Part shown: one piece after another, positions 1-6,599 of the stretch
Position numbering within the stretch: the stretch's first letter is position 1
Layout: each line of letters starts with the position of its first letter
Assembly (NCBI GenBank): GCA_022709605.1
Contig: JAKLIM010000105.1
Span: forward strand, 1-10,199
Source: Bacteroidota bacterium
Lineage (GTDB): Bacteria > Bacteroidota > Bacteroidia > Bacteroidales > Paludibacteraceae
Reading direction: 5' to 3'
Length of the DNA stretch: 10,199 nucleotides
The notes under the pieces: model-generated
The model's input: the letters and a program-made list of their open reading frames with translations, nothing else
What the model was told of the DNA's origin: nothing
The model's database searches: none
Program-made: the position numbers and the translations under genes

Positions 1-2561
1 CTGTTGATACTTTTCACTCTAAATGTATATTTGCCGTGAGGTACATTTCGATAGGTTGCTACATTGTAAGCGCCGGTCGTATTCCAACGTTTTTCGTAAT
101 TTTCCAAAATGTACATAAACTGACTCGATTTTGGATCGGTGAAGTTCAGATTGGCAAATTCGATATGAAAAACCTTGTCATTTGCAGCCAGTGTAATTTT
201 ATCAGAATAAGATATTGACTTCTTCAAAGGAGCTTTTTTGTTGTCAATTTTTGCTTCTGAGTCGTAAATATAAAATCCGGTCAATACAGCTTTGTTTATT
301 TGAGCTTTATTTTGCAATAAATCAGAAGGATTAAACACGTAAAAGCCGTTTAAGCTTCCCAAACAAATTCTGCCATCTGACATTTTCAGGCAAGTGGTTT
401 CTGAAAAAATATTAGATGAAAAATTATCCGAAAATTTGTAAAAGCGGAACAAATTTGATTCGGGATTGAATGTATGAAGACCGCTTTCGGTACTTACCCA
501 AAGCGTTCCATTGTTATCTTCCAACATGCCCATAATATTATCGTTCGATATGCCCTGCTGATTCTTATAAACCTTAAAAATTCCTTTGCCTTGCTTGTCT
601 TCACCCACATACAAATTGATTCCGCCTCCGGCAGTTGCCAGCCAAATCCGATCTTTTGAATCCTGAAAAATATACCGTATTTCGGGATTACTCAAACCAT
701 TCGAATCGGTAGTATTAAATGAATAATGCTTAAAAGATTTGGGATTTTTTAGTAACTGATCGGGTTGAAACCGGATAACTCCATTGGATGTTGCAACCCA
801 AATATCGCCTTGTTTATCTTCATAAATATGTCGATTGTATCTTATCCAGTCGTCTTCGTAGAAAAAATTCCGGAAACTTAGTTTATCATCCAATCTTGTT
901 TTCACACTTAAGCCCGAACCAAATGTAGCCACCCAAAGTCGTCCTTTCCTATCAAAAAGCATCCCAAACACATTGTTGTTGCTCAAGCTACCGGGTTTTT
1001 CATTATTCTGATAATAAACGACTTGTTTTATATTTCCGTTTTTTAATTCTAACATCCCGTTTCCGCGGGTTCCGAGCCATATCGAACCTTTGCTATCTTC
1101 CGAAATACTATAAATCTTATAATCGTTGGTAATGAGTGTCGTTTTTTTTGTAAAAGTTTCGTCGTAAAAATATAAGTTCCCGGCTTTGGTTGCCACCCAA
1201 ATGTTTTTGTTGCTGTCTTCGAATAATACTCTTATTTCATTCCCGTTTTTTACACCTTCAAGTGGATCAGGATACATCATTGTAACATTTCGGTTGATGA
1301 ATGAAAGTTTGTTAATCCCCATGTTCTCAGTGCCTACCCATATATTTTCATTTTTATCAAGATGAATTGAAAGCAGATAATTTGAGCTGATAGAATGATC
1401 ACTTTTGTCAGACACATAATGACTCAAAGCTCCGGATGTCTGATTATAGCAGAACAATCCGTTTCCATACGTGGTAATCCAAATATTATCGTGCTTGTCC
1501 GGTTGAAACAGAAAGCGTTCTTCATCGATTAATAATAAAACGGAGGGTGGTATAAGATTCAATTTTACCACTTTCGTGCTTTTATTGTTTATCATCCATA
1601 CATTCCCCGAAAAATTATTGATCCAGATATTCCCCGATTCATCAGCTCTTACATTGGGCAATCCGGCAATGAATTCTCCTAAAAATTGGAGATCGCTCAG
1701 AAAAGTTTTGTTTTTAAGGTCATAAAGATAAACTCCTTTCTTTTCGGTAGTTAAGATAATTTTATCTGCCGACATCGAAATGGTTTTATTGATATTAATA
1801 TTCAAACCCAAGCTCACTTTTCCGGTATGTTTGTATGTTTTAATATCGAAATAATGAATATCACCATTCACCGCAACAACAATAATATTGGATCCGTATT
1901 GATAAGCGCTTCTCAGGTTTTTATTGTCAGTCTCATTTTTAGGCAAAGGTTTTACCTCATCGTTGTTTACAATTCTGATTCCGTTTCCCGTAATTATCCA
2001 GATATTTTTTCTCGAATCTTCAAATATATCTTTTACTGAATTGGATGGAAGCAGGTTATCTTTCGTTGAGAATTCTTTTGATTGAAAATTTTCCCCGGCC
2101 ACTTTTACCCGAACGCAACCTGCAGTATTACTTCCCAGCCATACATTATTCTTGCTGTCAGTGTAAAATAAATTATGTCTGCTCATCCTGTTCGTTTTGT
2201 TAACAAAGACAAACTTCTCGGTAAACGGATTGTAGCAATGAAATACATCGCTATACGTTCGAATCCACAAATGGCCATAACTGTCTTTGTACAAGTCTTT
2301 TATTTTGCTGCTCGACAATGAATTTTCTTTGTTCGATTCGGGAATCAGCGTTTTAATACGTATGCCATCGTATCTGTTCAGTCCATTGAGCGAGCCAAAC
2401 CACAAAAACCCTGTAGTGTCTTGTGCTATACAACGAATGGTATTATCCGAAAGTCCTGTATGAGTAGTTAGCCGGTCGATGATGGGTGAATTTTCTGCAC
2501 GAACTACTGGCAGAAATAAAATTAACAATACCGGAATAAGTTGAAATATTTTTAAGTGCAT
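1..2561 (-). CDS. Hybrid two-component-type polysaccharide sensor, N-terminal sensor part (partial at left edge)
   Basis: This frame is open from an ATG at 2561-2559 to base 1, giving 853 residues without a stop. An in-frame TAA at 2570-2568 lies just upstream, so this ATG is the only possible start. Residues 1-22 form a signal peptide or signal anchor (LKIFQLIPVLLILFLPVV). Fourteen Reg_prop motifs follow, for example GFLWFGSLNGLNRYDG (51-66), DNIWITTYGNGLFCYN (358-373), GSIWLGTRGNG (492-502) and GTLWVSTESGLHTFNP (685-700). Fourteen blades match the two seven-bladed propellers known from Bacteroides hybrid two-component sensors. Residues from about 786 match the start of the Y_Y_Y domain (FHIEFANLNFTDP, then NYEKRWNTTG and YRNVPHGKYTFRVKS). 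In this family the propellers sit in the periplasm and bind oligosaccharides, and a membrane helix, histidine kinase, receiver and AraC-type DNA-binding domain usually follow. Those parts lie beyond base 1, so a simpler Reg_prop histidine kinase or regulator cannot be excluded. The divergent glycosidase is the likely target. Confidence 0.9.
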   Translation of the reverse strand, partial: MHLKIFQLIPVLLILFLPVVRAENSPIIDRLTTHTGLSDNTIRCIAQDTTGFLWFGSLNGLNRYDGIRIKTLIPESNKENSLSSSKIKDLYKDSYGHLWIRTYSDVFHCYNPFTEKFVFVNKTNRMSRHNLFYTDSKNNVWLGSNTAGCVRVKVAGENFQSKEFSTKDNLLPSNSVKDIFEDSRKNIWIITGNGIRIVNNDEVKPLPKNETDNKNLRSAYQYGSNIIVVAVNGDIHYFDIKTYKHTGKVSLGLNININKTISMSADKIILTTEKKGVYLYDLKNKTFLSDLQFLGEFIAGLPNVRADESGNIWINNFSGNVWMINNKSTKVVKLNLIPPSVLLLIDEERFLFQPDKHDNIWITTYGNGLFCYNQTSGALSHYVSDKSDHSISSNYLLSIHLDKNENIWVGTENMGINKLSFINRNVTMMYPDPLEGVKNGNEIRVLFEDSNKNIWVATKAGNLYFYDETFTKKTTLITNDYKIYSISEDSKGSIWLGTRGNGMLELKNGNIKQVVYYQNNEKPGSLSNNNVFGMLFDRKGRLWVATFGSGLSVKTRLDDKLSFRNFFYEDDWIRYNRHIYEDKQGDIWVATSNGVIRFQPDQLLKNPKSFKHYSFNTTDSNGLSNPEIRYIFQDSKDRIWLATAGGGINLYVGEDKQGKGIFKVYKNQQGISNDNIMGMLEDNNGTLWVSTESGLHTFNPESNLFRFYKFSDNFSSNIFSETTCLKMSDGRICLGSLNGFYVFNPSDLLQNKAQINKAVLTGFYIYDSEAKIDNKKAPLKKSISYSDKITLAANDKVFHIEFANLNFTDPKSSQFMYILENYEKRWNTTGAYNVATYRNVPHGKYTFRVKSIN

Positions 2562-2849
2562 TAGTATTTAAGGATTTGAATATTATGTGCCTCACAAAAT
2601 AATTATGCGAAAATATAATTTATAGATTGATTTTTGACTTCGCTATTTGATTTTAATATCTTTTTTAACAATATTCTTTGGATAAACACTTTAATTCGTT
2701 GGCTTAAACTGTTAATGGTTGATTTATAAGGATAAGATTTAAGATAAATGTACATATTTCTATTTTAAATCTGCCGGGTTTGTGTTTATTTTGTAACGAA
2801 ACAGTAGCTCAAAATAAAACCGGATATTAAAATCATAAAAAAAATACGT
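2562..2849. promoter_or_regulatory. Divergent intergenic control region between sensor and glycosidase
   Basis: This 288-bp AT-rich spacer separates the start codons of the sensor (minus) and the glycosidase (plus), so both promoters must lie here unless a gene is read from farther away. No complete Bacteroidota promoter (TTG near -33 plus TAnnTTTG near -7) was found by eye. Near matches TATTTTG occur at 2787-2793 on plus and 2601-2595 on minus, each one base short of the consensus and without a well-spaced TTG. The leader before the glycosidase ATG is A-rich (2838-2846) with no strong Shine-Dalgarno sequence, which is common in this phylum. A binding site for the sensor's own DNA-binding domain would be expected here but no clear direct repeat was recognised. 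Confidence 0.45.
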
Positions 2850-5738
2850 ATGAGAAAATCATGTCTTTTCTTCCTTTTACTCTTATTGTTTTCATTAAAT
2901 TCATTTTCAGCCGAAAAAACAATTGATTTAAGCGGTAAATGGAAATTTGCCATGGATGAATCGGACATTGGAGTGACAGAAAAATGGTATTTAAAAAGCC
3001 TTTCTGATTCAATTACTTTGCCCGGTTCGATGACTGAAAATCTGAAAGGGTACGACATAACCCTGACCACCAAATTTACGGCAAGTATTTACGATAGCTC
3101 GTGGTTTTTTAATCCTAAAATGGAAAAATACCGAAAGCTCGACAACATAAAAATGCCTTTTTGGCTAACTCAGGCAAAGCATTATGTGGGATTGGCGTGG
3201 TATCAGAAGGAAGTTAAAATTCCCGCAGACTGGAAAAATGAAAATATCCGGTTACATCTGGAGCAACCACATTTTATAACTAAAGTCTGGATCGATGATA
3301 TTGAAATTGGTTCGCAGAATTCACTTACCACGCCACATGTTTTTGATATAACAGGCAAAATAAAACCCGGCAAACATCGGGTAACTGTGAGGATTGACAA
3401 CCGTTTGAAAGACATAGATGTGGGTGCAAATTCGCATAGCGTAACCGATCACACGCAGGGAAACTGGAACGGAATGGTGGGTAAACTCGAATTTCAGGCA
3501 GGCTCTGCTTTGTTTTTTGATGATATTCAGATATTCCCCGATTTGAAAAATCAAAAAGCCATTGTGCGGATAAAAATCATAAACAGCAAGGGACAAGCCT
3601 TGAAAGGGAAAGTTTTATTAAATACGAAAAGTTTTAATTCTGATGAATTACATACACTTGAACCAAACGAAACCACCGTATCGTTTGCTAAAGGCGAAAC
3701 TGAAAAAGAATTTGAAACAGTCCTTTTTTTTGGTGATAAAATGCAAACCTGGGACGAATTTAGTCCGGCACTTTACAATCTCACCGCAAAACTTGTTTCC
3801 GGAAAAATGAACGACGAACGAAAGGTTGAATTCGGGATGCGCGAAATGAGCATCCAGGGTAAATATTTTTATGTGAATGGAAATATAACCATGCTTCGTG
3901 GAACAGTTGAAAATGCACTTTTCCCGCTTACCGGTTATCCGCCACGCGATGTAGCTTCGTGGGAACGTGTTTTCCGTATATGTAAAGCCTATGGATTGAA
4001 TCACATGCGTTTTCATTCGTATTGTCCGCCAGAAGCAGCTTTCCGTGCTGCAGACAAAATCGGCATCTACCTACAACCCGAAGGTCCGAGTTGGCCCAAT
4101 CATTCTACGCAATTAGGACGCGGTTTGCCTATTGATACTTATTTGATGGACGAAACCAAACGCATGGTTAAAGCCTATGGCAATTACGCTTCGTTCACTT
4201 TTATGGCAAGTGGTAATGAACCGCGTGGCGCTTGGGTGCCATGGGTTACAAAATTTGTGAATTACTGGAAAGCTACCGATTCGCGACGACTTTATACCGG
4301 AGCTTCGGTAGGACAAAGTTGGGCATGGCAACCTGCCAATCAGTATCATGTGAAAGCCGGTGCGCGGGGTCTCAGCTGGTCCAATGCACAGCCCGAAAGC
4401 ATGTCTGATTATCGGAGCAGAATCGATTCCATTCAACAACCTTACGTTTCGCACGAAACAGGTCAGTGGTGCGTTTTCCCCAATTTCGACGAAATTAAAA
4501 AATACACCGGCGTGACCCGTGCAAAGAATTTTGAACTTTTCAGAGAAGATTTGGCTGATAATGATATGTCGGAATTAAGTCACGAATTTCTGATGGCATC
4601 GGGTCATTTGCAGGCACTTTGTTACAAACACGAAATTGAACGGACACTTCGAACTCCCGGATATGCCGGTTTTCAATTGCTCAGTCTGAACGATTTTTCG
4701 GGTCAGGGAACAGCCCTGGTTGGTTTACTCGATGCTTTCTGGGACGAAAAAGGCTACATCAACGCCCAACAGTTCAGACGTTTTTGCAGTTCTACAGTTC
4801 CATTGATACGTATGAAAAAATTTATTTACCGTAACAATGACACGCTCAATGCACAAGTTGAAGTCGCTCATTTCGGAAATGAACCCATACAAAATGCAGT
4901 TACTATTTGGAAAATTCGTGACGAGCATGGACTTGTTTTAAAGCAAGGTGAACTGTCGGTGAAAAATATTCCATTGGGAAGCAATTTCGAATTGGGCGAA
5001 TTAAAACTGAACCTGACAGAATACCAGAATCCGGTGAAACTCAATCTTGAAATTTCGATTAAAGGTACTGAACATATAAACGACTGGGATTTCTGGGTAT
5101 ACCCTGCACAGCAAACGAAACCAAATGCAAACGGAATTTACACTTGTAAAACATTGGATGAAAAAGCCATTAAAACTTTGAACGACGGTGGAAAAGTGCT
5201 ACTGCTTGCTGCCGGAAATATCAGTTACGGAAAAGAAGTGGTTCAGTATTTTCAACCTGCATTCTGGAATACTTCGTGGTTCAAAATGCGTCCGCCACAT
5301 ACTACCGGTGTTTTTATAAATAATAATCATCCGGTTTTCAACGATTTCGTTACCGAATCGTGGGGAAATATGCAGTGGTGGGAATTGATCAACCGTGCTC
5401 AAGCCATGCTGCTGACCGATTTTCCAAAAGGATTTCAGCCAACAGTACAACCCATTGATACCTGGTTTATTAACCGTAAACTCGGTATGCTTTTCGAAGC
5501 GAAAGTTGGCAACGGAAAACTTCTTGTGACTTCGATAGATTTGCAGAATAATATGGAGAACAGACCCGTTGCCGAAAATTTATATGCTTCAATCATCCGA
5601 TACATGCACACCGATAAATTCCGTCCGGAAACTACGGTACCCTTGAAAAATATAAGCGACTTATTCGAAAAGGTAGCTGTTCCCATCAATTTCTTTACCA
5701 AATCGAGTCCTGATGAATTAAGGAAAGATGTGAAGTAA
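2850..5738 (+). CDS. Exported glycoside hydrolase family 2-type enzyme
   Basis: This complete 962-residue protein begins with a signal peptide (FFLLLLLFSLNSFSA, cleavage near residue 21; no lipobox). The order matches GH2: a jelly-roll sugar-binding domain at about 22-220 (IDLSGKWKF, then GLAWYQKEVKIP and NIRLHLEQPHFITKVWIDD), an Ig-like sandwich at about 220-335, and a TIM barrel at about 336-650 that opens with KYFYVNGNITMLRGT. The probable acid/base is E457 in SGNEPRG and the probable nucleophile is E536 in SHETGQW. Their spacing of 79 is close to the 76 between E461 and E537 in E. coli LacZ. The MRFHSYCPPEAAFRAADKIG stretch (386-405) replaces the usual GH2 H-Y-P-P segment and points to a distinct subgroup. 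Residues from about 651 to 962 form a beta-rich linker and an alpha/beta domain (GGKVLLLAAGN at 780-790) that resembles a GATase1-like fold. Substrate is not readable from sequence; beta-galactoside, beta-glucuronide or related pectic or hemicellulosic side chains are options. It likely acts in the periplasm or outside the cell and is probably controlled by the divergent sensor. Confidence 0.88.
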   Translation: MRKSCLFFLLLLLFSLNSFSAEKTIDLSGKWKFAMDESDIGVTEKWYLKSLSDSITLPGSMTENLKGYDITLTTKFTASIYDSSWFFNPKMEKYRKLDNIKMPFWLTQAKHYVGLAWYQKEVKIPADWKNENIRLHLEQPHFITKVWIDDIEIGSQNSLTTPHVFDITGKIKPGKHRVTVRIDNRLKDIDVGANSHSVTDHTQGNWNGMVGKLEFQAGSALFFDDIQIFPDLKNQKAIVRIKIINSKGQALKGKVLLNTKSFNSDELHTLEPNETTVSFAKGETEKEFETVLFFGDKMQTWDEFSPALYNLTAKLVSGKMNDERKVEFGMREMSIQGKYFYVNGNITMLRGTVENALFPLTGYPPRDVASWERVFRICKAYGLNHMRFHSYCPPEAAFRAADKIGIYLQPEGPSWPNHSTQLGRGLPIDTYLMDETKRMVKAYGNYASFTFMASGNEPRGAWVPWVTKFVNYWKATDSRRLYTGASVGQSWAWQPANQYHVKAGARGLSWSNAQPESMSDYRSRIDSIQQPYVSHETGQWCVFPNFDEIKKYTGVTRAKNFELFREDLADNDMSELSHEFLMASGHLQALCYKHEIERTLRTPGYAGFQLLSLNDFSGQGTALVGLLDAFWDEKGYINAQQFRRFCSSTVPLIRMKKFIYRNNDTLNAQVEVAHFGNEPIQNAVTIWKIRDEHGLVLKQGELSVKNIPLGSNFELGELKLNLTEYQNPVKLNLEISIKGTEHINDWDFWVYPAQQTKPNANGIYTCKTLDEKAIKTLNDGGKVLLLAAGNISYGKEVVQYFQPAFWNTSWFKMRPPHTTGVFINNNHPVFNDFVTESWGNMQWWELINRAQAMLLTDFPKGFQPTVQPIDTWFINRKLGMLFEAKVGNGKLLVTSIDLQNNMENRPVAENLYASIIRYMHTDKFRPETTVPLKNISDLFEKVAVPINFFTKSSPDELRKDVK

Positions 5739-5743
5739 ATAAT

Positions 5744-5772
5744 AAAAAACCTCAAAATTATTTTGGTTTTTT
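5744..5772 (+). terminator. AT-rich hairpin just after the glycosidase
   Basis: Starting 5 bases after the TAA stop, AAAAAAC (5744-5750) pairs with GTTTTTT (5766-5772), and an inner CAAAA (5753-5757) pairs with TTTTG (5761-5765) around a TTA loop, with a CT bulge. The A-tract, stem and T-tract layout is that of an intrinsic terminator, but the stem has only two G-C pairs and is weak. It may act together with the next hairpin. Confidence 0.45.
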
Positions 5773-5774
5773 AG

Positions 5775-5815
5775 TTAAAATGACGCTATGCTTAAAAAAC
5801 ATAGCGTCATTTTAA
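5775..5815. terminator. Strong 16-bp perfect hairpin, probable (bidirectional) terminator
   Basis: TTAAAATGACGCTATG (5775-5790) and CATAGCGTCATTTTAA (5800-5815) form a perfect 16-bp stem around a 9-base loop, CTTAAAAAA. The stem ends in an A/T tract on each side, so it could stop transcription from either direction. Its place directly after the glycosidase stop and first hairpin supports a terminator role. It is the strongest inverted repeat seen in the window. Confidence 0.7.
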
Positions 5816-6086
5816 TTTTAAATTATTGGGACTTTGAAAATAACCGAACAATCTTTTGTTTTATTATGTCAATTAAATTTGTTGTGTGATTAATAATAAT
5901 GTTGTCAAATTTGCTACAGTTCAATCTTTATCGGCTTTGAAGCTTTTTAGTAAATTTAGTTAAATAAATATTTGTATGCTATAATTACAAAAAAAAGTTA
6001 TATTTTTGCACATTAACTTACTGAAAAGTAAACAAATAAGTGTTTATTAAATTTCTTTAAAGTGGATATATGTTTCAAAATGATTT

Positions 6087-6112
6087 AAAATGAGTTATTT
6101 TTAATTCATTTT
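6087..6112. repeat. AT-rich inverted repeat in the gap
   Basis: AAAATGAGTTA (6087-6097) and TAATTCATTTT (6102-6112) can form an 11-bp stem with one G-U pair around a TTTT loop. No gene flanks it closely. It could be a factor-binding site, part of an untranslated transcript, or chance in AT-rich DNA. Confidence 0.4.
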
Positions 6113-6141
6113 TGATTATATGTCAGTGAGTTAAGTGTTTT

Positions 6142-6168
6142 TTGTTAGTTCTGTTTTTTTTATTTTTG
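6142..6168 (+). promoter_or_regulatory. Possible Bacteroidota-type promoter upstream of the adhesin
   Basis: TATTTTTG at 6161-6168 matches the -7 consensus TAnnTTTG, and a TTG at 6142-6144 lies 16 bases upstream. That spacing is a little short for the usual TTG box, normally about 17-23 bases away. Use of this site would give a leader of over 400 bases before the adhesin start. Other -7-like words at 6001 and 6399 lack a correctly spaced TTG. This is a weak call. Confidence 0.22.
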
Positions 6169-6214
6169 CTGTTAAAAGTTTGCATTAATTTACGATTGTT
6201 TATTCTATTCCATT

Positions 6215-6247
6215 TTTTGGTTTTATTGCAATTCAATAATACCAAAA
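6215..6247. repeat. 13-bp inverted repeat with a single mismatch
   Basis: TTTTGGTTTTATTG (6215-6228) faces CAATAATACCAAAA (6234-6247) across a CAATT loop. Thirteen of fourteen positions pair, with one T-T mismatch. It has no run of T following the plus-strand arm like a normal terminator. Its role is unknown; a regulator-binding palindrome or a structured leader is possible. Confidence 0.45.
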
Positions 6248-6277
6248 TTTAAACTAAATTCAACCTTATCTTGTAAA

Positions 6278-6308
6278 TAATTAATTTACGCGTTAAACGT
6301 ATTAATTA
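6278..6308. repeat. Imperfect palindrome TAATTAAT...ATTAATTA
   Basis: TAATTAAT (6278-6285) and ATTAATTA (6301-6308) pair, extended inward by ACG (6288-6290) with CGT (6298-6300) after a TT bulge, leaving a CGTTAAA loop. The paired TAATTAAT arms could be an operator-like site about 290 bases before the adhesin start, but base composition makes chance plausible. Confidence 0.35.
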
Positions 6309-6586
6309 TGACTTATACGAAGTGTTATTTACTTATAATAATAATTTCGAATTAATACATTTTTGTATTGAATATATCTTTTTAATCTTGCCGAAATTTA
6401 TATTTGTCTCATTATTGTAGTGTGTTGAAGTGAGAGTCTGTTAAATTACTTTTTCTAAGAATTTTTTAATTATACTTTTAGAGTTATAATTTAAATTATT
6501 TTCAATAAAAATCTGATTGCTAAAATAATCATAATATATAATCTTGAATTAGCCATAAGGCTCAGTTTACAATTTTTTTGTACATT

Positions 6587-6592
6587 AAGGAA
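6587..6592 (+). promoter_or_regulatory. Shine-Dalgarno-like AAGGAA before the adhesin start
   Basis: AAGGAA lies 7 bases before the ATG at 6600. Good purine-rich sites are uncommon in Bacteroidota, and this one supports 6600 rather than the in-frame ATG at 6639 (residue 14) as the start. The start at 6600 also keeps the KK pair in front of the hydrophobic signal-peptide core. Confidence 0.5.
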
Positions 6593-6599
6593 TAGCTTC

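Larger units (their letters stand above)
5816..6599. other. 784-bp gene-free, extremely AT-rich gap
   Basis: No frame on either strand holds a convincing protein here; the start codons present run only a few codons. The DNA is far more AT-rich than either flanking gene. It contains three imperfect palindromes (6087-6112, 6215-6247 and 6278-6308) and three exact matches to the Bacteroidota -7 word TAnnTTTG (6001-6008, 6161-6168 and 6399-6406). Such words are expected by chance in DNA of this composition. No tRNA, rRNA or known riboswitch was recognised. The right end presumably carries the promoter and leader of the adhesin gene. Confidence 0.6.

Noticed and set aside
36..2039. Short plus-strand open frames at 36-218, 474-659 and 1827-2039
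   Set aside because: All lie antisense to the sensor gene, whose minus-strand frame is continuous and shows clear Reg_prop motifs. Their products show no recognisable features.
2786..5755. Minus-strand open frames opposite the glycosidase
   Set aside because: They overlap a continuous 962-codon GH2 gene and have no recognisable domains or plausible leaders, so they are shadows of that gene.
6001..6008. TATTTTTG as an adhesin promoter -7 element
   Set aside because: The nearest TTG (5972-5974) is 26 bases upstream, too far for the usual spacing, and such words are frequent by chance in this AT-rich gap.
5816..6599. A remnant insertion sequence or attachment site in the gap
   Set aside because: No transposase fragment, target-site duplication or matching terminal inverted repeats were found by eye; the palindromes are local hairpins and not element ends.
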